This document shows, one piece after another, positions 11,210 through 22,904 of a stretch of 64,000 nt of DNA. The notes under the pieces were generated by a model. The model made no database searches, had not been told where the DNA came from, and saw nothing but the letters and a program-made list of their open reading frames with translations. Within the stretch, counting starts at the first letter, position 1; each line of letters starts with the position of its first letter. The translations under genes and the position numbers were made by a program. This DNA is from Sycon ciliatum (lineage: Eukaryota; Porifera; Calcarea; Leucosolenida; Sycettidae), in NCBI RefSeq assembly GCF_964019385.1, contig NC_088645.1:43985529-44049528 (forward strand), in the 5' to 3' direction.

Positions 11210-13165
11210 GGCCGCAGCCACCTGAAACATGTGTCTCCGGGTGAAATTTGTCAATTTTGTCAGCTGTTTTTTAGATCTTACTTGACCTCCTGGAGGCGGT
11301 ACAGGGCGCCACAGTAGGCTGAAAGTGACCCATACACCGCTTTCAAAGCATATGAGCCCCAGCCAGCAGAAACCTGAACATGTGTAATTTTTTCAAAAAT
11401 TATTTTTTCCCTCAAAATTGTTTCTACACTATTAATCATTCAAGTTATCGAGTTTGGTGACAATCTGATAAGCGAAAGCATGGAAAATAGAGTTTGAAGT
11501 CACACAGGTCAAGATTCGGTACAGTTGGCGCAGCATCCATGCCCAGTGACTCCATGCAAGTTGATCCTACAGTTTCTGATTGTGACGTGGAACAGGTACA
11601 TGTAAGTAAATAGAATGCAAGTCAGGCTTGCCCTCTTGGTGCTGCAGGCATGAGTAGTTCAGAAGTGTGACGATATTCCGTATTCCTACCTTCTTTACAA
11701 CACCAGAGTGCAAAACGATTATTGGTGGCTGGCCTTCCAACTTGCGTTCAGGGACCTCTGTGCTGGCAGTTTGAGCGTTGTCCCAAACTTGCCATACTGA
11801 TAGATGTACTGACCAATACCACTGACATCCACTCCCTTGCACACTTTCACTCAGACCATGATTTCAGCATAATTGTATTTCAATGATATGAGGGAATACT
11901 CGCGTTTTGTAGCAGGTGAAGATGTTGCCCCAAAGCGTTCAGCCGGTTTGAGTTTTTAGGGATTCCCTTTCTCAGCACAGGCAGCAGCCAGCTTGGCGTC
12001 GTCTGGCAAGGTAGAGTACTGATAATACTACGCTCTGTTTTGCGCCGTGAGAAGCCCTCCATCAATGTCTGCAACATCAGTGTCTGCAACATCACTGTCG
12101 TCGATGTAGAAATACGGATCGCTCAGCGGGTCGACATTCAGCTTCTTCTCGCAGTCGCTATTACTCCAGCACTGACTATCGTCGCCACCAGTATCCAGTG
12201 TCGATTTTATGAGGGCTCTCCGTTGCTATGCATATGAGACTCCCCACTGCTGGACAAACTCAGCGAGATCGCCACCAAAGAAATAATTCCGATCGCGAAC
12301 TAACTTTCAGCGCCGCTTCGTACAGGGAGTCTCACGCTGACAACTCTGGACCTAAGTCTTTGTCGCGACACCTGTCGCCATCGCTGTGTCTAAACTCAAC
12401 CTCCGTGTGATGAGCTCTCACCTAGCGCTAAAATCAATTGACCAGAGACATTTGAAGACACTTGAAACTCCTTTGACAACAAAGACACCCACTCGATCGA
12501 AAAAGAATCTTCAAAAGCCAGCTCACTGCGCGTCCCAAACTTTGACGTCATATTTTGATGATTGATATCAAGTACACAAGTGCTGGTTTTCGCTGGCCGG
12601 GGCTCATATACCTTCAAGTACAACATGTTTCTTTCTCCGTTTTTTTTGTAGCCAGCGTTTGTCGGCGGATGGTCAAAAATTCCGGAGTTGAGACTGTAGT
12701 TTGCGGCGTTGCACTTGCACCCTTTTTCACTTCAGTTCTACCAATGACACTGGCGATCGTGACCTCCGCTTCTGACATTTTTCCAGACAACTCGCGAGAA
12801 CTGAGCGACGCGCAAGCATCTAGTTCTTTGTCTTACTTGCTCGCCCAAGTGTCAGACAGACAAGACTGCCATGGCCTCCCTGACACCTTACCAAACCTGG
12901 GCCGCCATTGCCTCACTGATACCTTACTAAACCTGTGCCGTGCACCAAGATGGTGCGAGCCTGCGCCCTGCTCTAGCATCACTAGACTGGGTCATGACAC
13001 TTTGCTCGCCAGCCACCTGAAGTACACCACCAAACAATTGTTTGAACGAAGGTGGACAAGAAGAGAATGATGATCGCCACCAGTTGATGAATGAAGCGCA
13101 GCGTGAACGCGCTCGACAAGAACATTTTTTCGATCAGTCGTTTCTCAATATTTTCACTAAACCCC
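11210..13165. repeat. Dispersed repeat, copy 1 (relative of 35405-36240)
   Basis: Blocks at about 11218-11350 and about 12690-13160 match blocks of the second copy in the same order. Shared sequence includes GGCGTTGCACTTGCA, the ACACCTTACC(A/T)AACCTG region and the ACCCCAA(G/A)GACATG end. The middle (about 11.4-12.65 kb) is absent from the other copy, so one copy gained an insertion or the other lost sequence. Minus-strand frames show weak similarity (SEA-x-x-TI...V...R-x-E), suggesting an old coding element. Not classified. Confidence 0.55.
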
Positions 13166-13306
13166 AAGGACATGGTTAAGCTGATTATGTCCCATTTTGG
13201 GTAAATATAATAATGATTTCCGTATACACCCTACCTGTCCTATTGGAATGTTGTTGCTCTGATATTCTCTGTCTTGTTCCCTCTCTTCCTTCCCTCCCTG
13301 CCTTGT

Positions 13307-13420
<114 letters not shown>

Positions 13421-13536
13421 TCCCTCATTTTCACTCACTTTCCCTCCCTCCCTTGTGCTCTTTTTCTCTCTCTTGTTCTCCCTCATTTTCACTTGCTTTC
13501 CCTCCCCATCCCTCTTGAATGCTTGTTTAGACTTAC

Positions 13537-13914
13537 TGAAGCTATCTCCTGACTTGCACTTGATGTAGTAGGACCGGAGAGGTAACAATCGTGAACGGTA
13601 ATTTGTTCCTGTCTTATGAACGCTGTAGCGACATTTGCAATTTTTATGTTGGACGGACATTCGGTCATATCCACACTCGAGTTGCCAAGAGAGGGTGCAG
13701 GTCTAACATTGTCAAGGCAGTGCTTCTTTGCACGTAGCTTAGCACTACAGCCATTGGTCAGGTTGTATAGTCTTCCACTAACTGGTTTTGCATTGAGGAT
13801 GTTGCCGGCTGCCAGGACCGGATACGGATAACCTGCCCAGCTTATATCATGATAGTTGAACGAAGTAAAAGACTGGCACTCATCACTGATAATCATAGCC
13901 TGGAATGTGTTACG
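13537..13914 (-). CDS. NIDO end plus AMOP start exon
   Basis: A 378-nt phase 0-0 exon (acceptor CCCTTTAG, donor GTAAGTC). It opens RNTFQAMIISDECQSFTSFN then YHDISW, which is the classic end of NIDO (NTFQ-x-hydrophobic...FNY-x-DI-x-W). It then runs into cysteine-containing sequence (NGCSAKLRAKKHC, MTECPSNIKIANVATAF, HDCYLSGPTTSSASQEIAS) corresponding to the first half of AMOP, including the ECP and DCY positions. The second half is on 9537-9720. Confidence 0.85.
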
Positions 13915-14335
13915 CTAAAGGGAAAAGAGCAATGAAATAGAAAACAGACAGTAACAGTATGAGCTTGACAGACACGTTAATTCACCCCCGCTTCTTTCCA
14001 AATTCAATGAAAACTCCATAATAACCACTCAAAGTCTGTAGATCGGTGTTAAGACATCATTTGCCATAGTCATGGTGTGATTGTCGTGAGATGTATAGCG
14101 ATGATGGTTTCTCACTAGTGTCTCAGTAGTGCTGAGTTGCAGTTGGCCGTGCTAGAGGTTCTGTATGTACATCATTCGCATCATGAACTCTGTTTACTGA
14201 AAGAAAGTAGGCGACTGAACTTTTTGCAGCTACGAGTGTGGCAAGCATGTTTTCAAACTCGTAGCTTTTCGTTGTTTGGACATCCCGAAAAACATCAGGC
14301 CGGACTGGACATAGGTGGGTAGGTAGTAGCAAAAA

Positions 14336-14419
14336 TAGTGTAGTGTAGTGTAGTGTAGTGTAGTGTAGTGTAGTGTAGTGTAGTGTAGTGTAGTGTAGTG
14401 TAGTGTAGTGTAGTGTAGT
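14336..14419. repeat. (TAGTG)n minisatellite
   Basis: About 17 perfect pentamers directly 5' of the LINE remnant that starts near 14458. It may be part of that element's 5' region. Confidence 0.95.
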
Positions 14420-14457
14420 CTAGATAGTGAGGTAGGGCCAGGCAGAAACCCTTCGCC

Positions 14458-14589
14458 ATGGGCGACCTCTCTGCGACCGAGTCTGCTGCCCGCGAAGCGC
14501 GTATGAAGCAGAAAATTGGCGGGCTGGCAGCGGAAGTGAAGGATTTGAAAGAGGAGTTAGTTGTGTCTAAAACTCCATTGCCCGGATGA
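14458..14589 (+). pseudogene. LINE ORF1-like fragment
   Basis: A short frame starting MGDLSATESAAREARMKQKI with a charged helical stretch (AAEVKDLKEELV), ending at TGA. It precedes the endonuclease and RT remnants on the same strand, where a gag-like ORF1 with a coiled coil would be expected. Weak alone; context gives it meaning. Confidence 0.4.
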
Positions 14590-15439
14590 AGTCAAAGACG
14601 ACGAGAAACAGGTTACCTGCACCTGCAGTTCCAGCAGACGTACATCATACACAAGTAGTAGTACCCGTGCCAGCAAACGCAGCGCCAAGCAATCTGCAGC
14701 TCACGTGGAACCCAGCAGTACCGTATCATAATTAAACTGGCCTCAGTACAAACGTGGATCGAAAGCCCCAGGGAAGCTGTGTTTTGGCAAAGGCAGAGTG
14801 TTCTGAGTCACATCTCGAATCAGATGTGACAGAGTCCAAGTCTCAGACAGTTGTGACAGAGTCCAAGCCAATCTTCCATGCTATTGGAGGATCTCTCATG
14901 AAAGCTTGTCTCCTCAGAGCCACCCAAGAACAAGCGTGCCGTGGTGTATGTTGGCAGTACTGCCACCTACAGCACTGAGAGCCACTTCAGGCATTTTCTC
15001 AAAACCAGGAGTGAGTTTCTGGGCGCCTCTATTCCTCTCCACACCTGCAGTGCATGGCTGTCAGAAAGTGGGCGTGCTTCCGCCAGAGTGACCATCGATT
15101 CCACTTCACTCTTCACAGTGACAGTGCCCAACTTCTGGCCAAGACCCCTATACTGCAAGCCATGGAAGTTCTCCGAAACCAGCTCTGAGGGCAGCACCAG
15201 CAGTCACAGCCACAGCAGCAGAAACAGCACCTCTACCAGTGTTCTGACTGAACAGCAACAGCAACAGCCGGGTTCAGCCTACCCTCCTCCCCACTGCCAC
15301 CACCACTACCGCCGCCACCGCCACCGGCAGAAATCATCTCCACTCGACTACATGTTGGCCAAAAACGGAGAAACTCCCACCTCCCACCAGAGACTGGAGA
15401 CCTGAAGAGATCAAATGGATCTGCGCCACAACACGACCT

Positions 15440-16295
15440 GCATGGTCTCCAACAAAGCGTTTCCTCAGGCTCCTACTTGTCAATGCTTCTGGCCTTAAGT
15501 CAAAGCTTGGTGAACTCGCACATGCAGGAAAGTGCTCTTCACCTGATGTCATCGCTGCAATGGAGACAAAATTCTCAACTGCAAAGGTCACTGACAGTGC
15601 GGTCTGTCTGTCCGGATACGCGTCTCCAATCCGACATGACAGAAACGATCATGGAGGTGGATTTGCCATTTGGGTGAAATCAAACATGGCCTTCCAGCAC
15701 CTGGACCGGTTCAGCACGAAACATCACGAAGTGATTATGGATATCTGTATCAACAGCTAGCCGGTCTGAGATTGGTATCTGTGCACTCTACCGGTCAGGC
15801 TCCACAGCCGGGACAGACACCGAGGTGATCGACTACCTTGATACTCACCTACATGAGGCCCGCAGCCACGGTGATCATGTTATCCTCGCAGGGAACTTCA
15901 ATGTCCACAATGCAGCCTGGCTTGGAAGCTCCAAGACTACCTCGGCAGGGGAAGCAGCCGAGGAACTCTGCTATGTTCATCGCCTGGAGCAACATGTCAA
16001 CATTCCCACACGTGGAGATAACACCCGGGACCGTGTGATGCCTGACTTCGGCCAACCGGTTCAGGTGAAATGCCATGTGCCACCGGGGTTCTCTGACCAT
16101 GATGTCCTCATCATGGACTTCCCTTTCTCCGTGTTCCGTGAACCAAAAAACACACGCACTGCCTGGCGGTGCAACCAAGCAGACTGGGACAGCTTCTGTC
16201 ACCTTTTCCTAGCCTATGACTGGTCAACTGCCTTCACCACCAGGGTTAAGGAGTGGTGTGGCAACATTACTGAAATTATCCTCCATGGCATGTGA
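15440..16295 (+). pseudogene. APE-type endonuclease remnant of a non-LTR retrotransposon
   Basis: Two frames carry the endonuclease. The first reads SSPDVIAAMETKFSTAKV then RHDRNDHGGGFAIWVKSN, the substrate-side blocks (PDhhhxxET, DRxxxGGGxAhhV). The second, from about 15825, reads GDHVILAGNFNVHNAAWLGS and later PPGFSDHDVLIMDFP, the catalytic GDFNxHHxxWLGS (here GNFN: Asp replaced by Asn) and SDHxxL blocks. The frame change and the altered catalytic residue say it is dead. It lies antisense in an intron of the host gene between two NIDO exons. Confidence 0.8.
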
Positions 16296-16299
16296 CGTT

Positions 16300-17700
16300 T
16301 CATCCCATAAAAACAAAAGAGAGGGCTTGGGCTGCTGCCAGATGGCAGAAGTCAACAGCAGCGCGGCAGACAACCTCGGCAGCCACTCTACAATGTAACA
16401 ACATCCTGTGGGGCCAGCATGCCAAGGTGGCCCGCCTGTCTACCCTGCGCACTAAGCTCCCCAAAGCTAGCCTGAATGACCGTTCGTGGTGGTCTACCAT
16501 CAAGCAGGAAGGTGGCAGCAGCAGAAACACCTCCATCCCAACTCTCGCGCCGCAGCCTGGCTTGGAATGCGTATGGAATGCCGAAAAAGCTGAGTGTTCT
16601 GGGCAGTACTTTGCCTTAAAGTGCAGCCTGGGCGCCGACGACTTCCCCGCCAACCAACCTGCGACGTAATCCCCCCCCCCCACGTTTGTCAGTGCACGGC
16701 TGAAAAGCTCTCAACGGTTCAGTTCAACCCTGCCATGGACAAGAGAGAACTCCGGCGCTTAAATGCATCGAAAGCTACTGTGGCAATACCGCGCGAGTTC
16801 TGAAGGTGTGAGTAAGCCACGCTCCAAACTGTTCTCCCTTGGCTTCTACATCATGGTTTTGGTGACATCAAGGAAGACAGCTAGAGTCACACCCATTCAC
16901 AAGAAGAAATCCAAGAACCTGCCTCAACAGTACAGACCTGTGTCTCTGTTGGCTACTATCCAAAGTGAGGGAAACGATTGTCAATCGTCAGATAACCAGT
17001 TTCCTGGAGTCTCACAATGTCATCTCCGCCAAACCGTTCGGGTTCGGAAAGGGCATGAGCGCAGCGGACGCCTTAACCAAGCTCCTCTCTTAATGGTCCA
17101 GAGCAGCCAGCCTTGAGGAGCCACCCATGATTTTGCGATAGATATAGCAGTCACCTTTGTGATACAGCCAGCCATGCTGGCCTGCTGCACAAGGCTTCCG
17201 TGTACAGTCTAGACAGCCCACTTCTCGGATGGCTGGAAAGCTACCAGCGCAACCGGCGTGTGACTGCGAGGACATCTTGCTTACTGGTGCTGAATTCGCC
17301 ACCTATGCAGATGACACGACACTGTATCAGTGCATCTCTGCCACAGCCAGCATATCCGACCCTGCAACACAACTCCAGGAAGCAGTGGATGCTGTATCCC
17401 ATTGGGGTTCCAAGTGGAAGGCCACCTTCGAGCCATCCAAATCTCAGGCGTTCATTATCGACTCCCGCAAGCCTCCCCCAGTGCTCCCACCAGTGCTCTT
17501 CAATGGCGTGATTGCTCCCGAAGGGAAAGGAATTGAACTTATGGGCGTAGCATTCGACTCGCAACTGTCCTACTCAGCACACATCCGGGCCGTGGCCTCT
17601 AAGGCTGACCAACGCCTACACGTCCTGAGAAAGGTTGCACAGCTGTTGGACTCTAGTGGTGTGCTAGAGTCCAACGCGTTTGTGCGGTTGTCCGCTGCCA
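16300..17700 (+). pseudogene. Reverse transcriptase remnant of the same APE-type LINE
   Basis: Continues from the endonuclease. ARVTPIHKKKSKNLPQQYRP then VSLLATI (about 16880-16965) is the RT fingers motif (hhPhxKK...xxYRPhSLL). A GKGMSAADALTKLL-like block follows near 17050, LLGWLESYQRNRRV near 17225-17260, and FATYADDTTLYQ (about 17290-17325) is catalytic motif C with intact YADD. The thumb continues as FDSQLSYSAHIRAVASKADQ. Several frame changes separate the blocks. Jockey/I/CR1-like; clade not resolved. Confidence 0.8.
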
Positions 17701-17769
17701 CGCAAGAACTTCAACCAGATTCATTTAAACCTTTTCCTCTATTGATTGCTGTTGTCGTCTTAGCTTGAA

Positions 17770-18050
17770 GAACTTTGATATCAGCGAAGGACTGGTTTTT
17801 TAGATGAAAAAAAATCGACTGCTGAAAAAAGACAAGAAAAGATCTCATGGTGAGATTCGAGTACACACGTATGATGCCAGCAGATTCTGTGGATGATGCC
17901 CATAGTTGGATAGTTTCACCCTATAACTGGCTGCATTGGATTCTCCATGTGAAAATGAAATAGTAAACAAATACTACAGTTGAATGCAGAATAATTCTGG
18001 AGAGAAATGACGTCACCACATGGCATCCCTGTTTAGAATTTTCACTTTAC
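17770..18050. other. Intron sequence, nothing recognised
   Basis: No repeat, coding block or regulatory motif can be supported between the LINE remnant and the NIDO exon. Confidence 0.4.
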
Positions 18051-18344
18051 CTTGTTGTTTTGGTCATTTTCAGGGATTTCCAACCAGGTTACAAAAACGG
18101 CCTCACGTGGCTTAAACTCCTCACTGGGATTAAACTTTTTAATGAACTCTTTAATAGTATCTAACTCAGCCTTGTCCACATTTTCGTTGAAGTGATGTAT
18201 TTTCACGGTTCCATTGGAACAGGCCTGGTTTCCAGAGCGCGATGTCCAGTAGGGGGCGACAATGGCACGCTCCTCTCTCACCCGCGAGTTCAAATTGTAG
18301 CCTCCGGAAAAACCATTCAGGGACAATAGTCCATCAAGAGACAC
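18051..18344 (-). CDS. NIDO middle exon
   Basis: A 294-nt phase 0-0 exon (acceptor TCCACCAG, donor GTAAAG). It encodes VSLDGLLSLNGFSGGYNL, REERAIVAPYWTSRS, NGTVKIHHF, LDTIKEFIKKFNPSEEF and REAVFVTWLEIPEN. This matches NIDO blocks: V-S-x-(N/D)G-h-L-S-h, IAPhWxD, and AFVhTWxxV. It links in frame to 20591-20709 upstream and 13537-13914 downstream. Confidence 0.88.
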
Positions 18345-19479
18345 CTGGTGGAGAAACATATACCAAAACAATGTAGATTGAGTGTGTGAGAAAACCTTCT
18401 TTTCTCCTCTTGAAACACACTTTGTGGAGAGCGAAGAACCAACTGACTCCTGTTGTAGAAACTTAGGAGGGAAGGTTAAAGACATGGAAGTGGTGGACCA
18501 TGCATGCATGGTGCAAGGAATATGTTTTCTAAATCACAGATAGGAACATGACAGCTAAGGATAGCGGCTGTGGAGAAGAAGATGTGATCAGGGAAGCGAC
18601 CTTGTCCACAACTTAAGTATCTGTGCACAAGAATGTGCTGTGTGTGTGTGTGTGACTTTGTGTGCCACCTATGACATCAAACCCTGTGGTTCCATGCGTA
18701 GCATGTAGGTCAGAACCATCCTGCAATGTTTGAAAGATATAGGTTGAACGGTCGTGCAGCCAACCATACATGTTCGGAAGACAGGATGCAGTGGTGTGCG
18801 CTCTGTGTGTTTTCTGTGTGTTTTCTGTGTGTTCTTTGTGCGTTCTCTATACAATTCTTCATGTGCGTTACTGCCGTGTTATGCAGTGCTATTCTAAGTC
18901 AGTGGCAAGTTAGCACAATACTGTTTGTATTCCTGATGCATTTAAAGCCTGTGGCTTTCTGGAGCAGGGAGTGTTTGATTATGTGTGCATGATGTGCATC
19001 TCAATTACTTGTCGAGGACAATTGTTGTTGTTGCTTCACTGCGCGAGGAGTTACAGAACAACGACAGTGAGCAGTTTGAAGTTCCATTGAGTGTTCGTTC
19101 GGTATATTTTTGCATTATGTATTGACGTACTTGCGAGATTTGTCATCCAGGGTACGCGCTTGTTGGGTCTATACTGAGAGTTATCCAGCTTCCAGTTCTA
19201 TTCGTGATTGTCATTATTCCATAGTGTTGTATCTGCTCAACTTCGCTCTATTTCCATCTTTCGATATGTATTCACTTTCATAGCTATGCGCGCTATGCGC
19301 TACGATTCAAATTCACTTCACTCTTTTCTGTTTTCTTGTTTTGTCTTTTTCTTTATGCCACGTCTGCGCTCGGTCACATGTTCGATATTAGCTGCTGCTG
19401 TGACGTCATATGCCACTAAGTGCACTCTAATTTTGCCTACGGTCACGTACTCATTTACAGCCTGTTTGGGCCCGTTTAT

Positions 19480-19960
19480 GTCACTCGAGTTGAACCTTTG
19501 AACCAGGGAGCCGTAAAAGCCTCTTACGACTCCCTGCTTTGAACCTTTAATTTGAACCTTGATGTGAAAATTGTAGCCTGCAGGCATGGTGACAAGGCGA
19601 CTGGTGTACGCATGAGCACGTGACCGCTCTCTCAACCGTGTTCGATTGGAAATAAGGGCCGAACGCTGCATCGCAGCGTTTCGGACCAAGACCAGTCGAC
19701 TCAGCGGCCAAAAGAACATATGGACCAATTGGGGTCATCCGTGCTTTTATAAGAACGAAACGGCGTTTTTAGTGACTTTTTCCATACAAATCCCTATTCA
19801 GTAGGGCGCAGTCACCCAGTTTCGGTGGAAGTGCGCGAGTTCGATTGGGAATAAAGGAGGAAGGGAGTGTCTCAGTGTCCTCGGACCAAGACCATTCGAC
19901 TCAGCACCTCGAAGACTACAACTGGTGAAAATTTGATTTTAGGGTATACTTCCCCTTTAA
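19480..19960. mobile_element. Half copy of the foldback element seen at 31074-31952
   Basis: Similar, with scattered changes, to the right half of that element: the CACTCGAGTTGAAC centre, CCATACAAATCCC..GTAGGGCGCAGTCAC, GTGCGCGAGTTCGATTGGGA, and the terminus AGGGTATACTTCCCCTTTAA. The left half is missing or very degraded. Confidence 0.8.
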
Positions 19961-20590
19961 CGACTAGAATGCCAGCACATTGTGGTCGGCATCTACAGAT
20001 TTACGACACCAAAGTAGAGAGCACACTTTGTGCCTGCTCAGAAGAAGATATTATCATGCAAAGGTGCAGTGGGCAGCTCAAGGGTTTGCCACTATTGTGA
20101 CTAAAATGCCAAGCCCCCCCCCCTTCCCCACAAAAATGCAATATCATAGAGTGAAGCCTCTGCTGAATGTCCATAATAGAATAATGAATGTCCATAATAG
20201 AATAATGAACAACCCGCCATGTTCAGGAAGTCTCTCAGTGACCCCAAATATGGAAATGTATGAACAATTCATGCAAGAACAGAATGATGTGTGCATCAGA
20301 CTGCGATTAAAAAACCAAGTTGTTGACAGGTGAGTCTATTGTGTCTCTGTATCGTTGTTACATATCGTCAACCTCAACCACTGCTGGAAATCGGATTTCT
20401 AATGTCTCTTTCAAGAACATAGAGCTTTCTCTCTTTCACTTCCTTTCTGTAATCAGTTCACTTGATTGAGAAATGCGAACAGGTCTGACTCGACAGCCTG
20501 TTCATTCATCTTTTCTTAAAGAAAACTAGAATAATACAATGTCAGTGGTGGGCACATAACTAGCGTGGATGCATCTCGGTATCAGCTTAC

Positions 20591-20709
20591 CGTCACTTGG
20601 TTATATGAGGTGAACTTAGAGCCAAAGACAAAGGGATATGTGAGATTCACTACATTCCCTTGGACCAATCCGGATGCACTGGTTGGCGACAGAAGTCCTT
20701 TATACAATT
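20591..20709 (-). CDS. NIDO first exon
   Basis: A 119-nt exon entering in phase 1 and leaving in phase 0 (acceptor TTTGCTCAG, donor GTAAGC). It encodes ELYKGLLSPTSASGLVQGN then LTYPFVFGSKFTSYNQVT. PFxFFG-x-x-(Y/F)xSxxVxx is the start of NIDO, and its VT joins VSLDG of the next exon to complete the strand-turn motif. Confidence 0.8.
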
Positions 20710-20767
20710 CTGAGCAAAGAGAGCACACACACACATGAGAATCAGTTTGCAAATTGGTCTGCATCAA

Positions 20768-21425
20768 ATTTATTAAACCACCTGTGTGAGAACGGGACTG
20801 AATAGGAAAGAGAAAGTCGTAGCTAAACTCATGTGGCCTTTAGGGCCGAAACAGCTTGCCGTCTGGAACGTTGGGTAGGTAGCTCCGAGATTTTTGTCTT
20901 GTTGAGCACTCTCGGCGGGCTGCTTTAGAGCTGCTGCACTACGCATTGCTCACAGCCTTTTGGAGCTGGATTATTCTTGCATTACAGCAACGACTTGTCG
21001 TAATCTCGATGGTGCATTGGCAACTCAGCTTACTTAAAGCGCATAGCTGCAATGATGAGGCCTGTATGATCAGCTTGCTGTCTACAGCACTGGGTTTTAG
21101 TCTTATATTATTATATCCGGGACAGAAAACCTACAAATCACAAACCATCCCTTGCCATCATCAGCAATACAGGCTGAGAAATTCATGAACCAGTTTTCGG
21201 GCATTCTCTTAAAGTAAGTATTACAAGAAACCAGAGACACTGAAACACAAAGCTAAGATTATTATTATCAGATTCGTGTGGAGAGCGAAGGATTCATTTA
21301 TAAGAAGAAAAGAGAACCAAAGACCTACTACCCGTTACGGTATAATATCCACTAACACCATCAGTTACCTTACAATCAGCTCATGTGATAACATTGCACG
21401 ACACTGACCAACGGTACTGACTACC
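20768..21425. other. Intron sequence, nothing recognised
   Basis: No supported coding or repeat structure. AT-rich and apparently unique. Confidence 0.35.
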
Positions 21426-21429
21426 TACA

Positions 21430-21530
21430 CTAAACTGGCTATCAGCTCTAGCACATCTTGGATGCCCACTCCAACAGCCTTCCAAATTTGAAGGTTCCAA
21501 GTTGTAGAAATAACATAAGGAGGGGGAGGT
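21430..21530 (-). repeat. Dispersed repeat block shared (inverted) with about 25695-25790
   Basis: The minus-strand sequence around AACTTGGAACCTTCAAATTT and GGAAGGCTGTTGG matches the plus-strand block at about 25720-25790. Both read as an NL(P/Q)xWKAVGxxI-like peptide, faintly resembling a death-domain helix, but too short to assign. Confidence 0.45.
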
Positions 21531-21972
21531 GAGCGCAACCAAGACAAGCACGAGCTGAAAATCTCAGCAGTGAAGGACATTGGCAGATATACATGTATGT
21601 CGATGACGATACTGGCAAGAGTATTAGACAAAACGGTCAAACCACGCATATCAACATACCACAGAACACGCAACTTGTATGGCCATAAAGATTGGAAAAT
21701 CGATTGGAGGCAAAGCTAAGCAAAAACGAATCAGTGTCGTACAATATTATCACATGAGCTAAATGTAAAGACTGGTGGCGTTAGTGGACATTATAGCGTA
21801 ACTTGCAGTTCGTTGGTCCTCTTTTCTTCTTATCTTTTTATCCATCAGCGCTCGGCCGAAGGCTGGAAAATGGCACCCACCGGGCTTGCATCTAGAGCCA
21901 AAGGTGGGGCCATACATCATCGATTTTAATATGATTGTAGGTAAACAACAGAGAGAAACACGATAAACCTTT

Positions 21973-22701
21973 TCAATATCGATCATTGGAAACACAAGAG
22001 GGGTTGGAGGAAAATAGGACCAAAAGAACTCCACCACCCACCCAGGAGCATTGCAAATCATGGACCTTCCGCAGGATAGCTTCCGTTCCAAAGAGAGCAT
22101 TCTTTTGTAATTCAGACACGGAGCAGTAGCTCATGATACAGATGGTGTAAAGATATCCTGGCAGCAGCTCTTTGGAGACAGTGCCCAATGTCACAACTAT
22201 CACAGGAAAAATCTGAGTTTCAAATTGCCATAGCCGAGGGATTTCGCGAGCAAGAAGTTGATACTTGGCATGTTTCTCAACTTCCTTTTCAGCAACGCTT
22301 GGATCACCAGGTACAGCAATGTCAATGATCAGGGCCTTCTTGGCAGGTCCATCAGCCAGAAGAAAATCAGGCCGTCGGTGCTCAATGTAGCGATCGCCTC
22401 GGATGATGAAATCCCACAGAATCTTGATCTTCTGGCCCTGTGGAGAGATTTTGGCGTTTGAATTATCTCTAGCTGCAGGCACATTATCCTTGGGTGCAGG
22501 ATGCTCTTGTACCGTCGCATGGGTCTTGGTATGCTCAAGTACCGGATCGCCGTGGTGCTTGTAGTACTTGTCTTCACATGATATCCCATGTACACGACAG
22601 AGCGACCAGTGGACCAGAGAGGCCAGCCGAATATGACGCTCCAAGTAAAACGAGCGACGCCACAGCGTACAAGAACAAGCTGCGAACAAAAACTCCATCA
22701 A
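21973..22701 (-). pseudogene. C-terminal endonuclease-like region of another non-LTR retroelement family
   Basis: Contains FYLERHIRLASLVHWSLCRV, GQKIKILWDFIIRGDRYIEH, RRPDFLLADG, KKALIIDIAVPGDPSVAEKE and KHAKYQLLAREIPRLWQF, then PVIVVTLGTVSKEL. The order Y-x-x-RH...VHW-x-LC, hhWDF-x-h, (R/K)RPDhhh...hIDhAVPxDxxhxxKExEKxxKYxxL is the recurrent C-terminal region of retroelement proteins in many invertebrates. RPD...hID-x-A-x-P fits a PD-(D/E)xK-type nuclease core. The RT is missing and the frame breaks upstream near 22700. This family is distinct from those at 44-64 kb. Confidence 0.65.
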
Positions 22702-22904
22702 GCCAACATTGCCTCACTTTAGAAGTGTTCTTGGGGCAGCACCGATTAGCCACGCCAGCATGCCAGAAGACGAGCCCCATCGTCCCTTGATGCAACAACT
22801 GGTCGTCTTCAAAATAGCCAAATTACAAGCGCTGATAAAACAGCCAGCTACGTCCTCAATTAGCAAGCACATACACCAGCAGATAGTAGAACACCTCTTC
22901 TAGC

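Noticed and set aside
11567-11842. Possible transposase fragment on the minus strand
   Set aside because: No catalytic or zinc-finger pattern could be confirmed; it is only an open frame inside a repeat.
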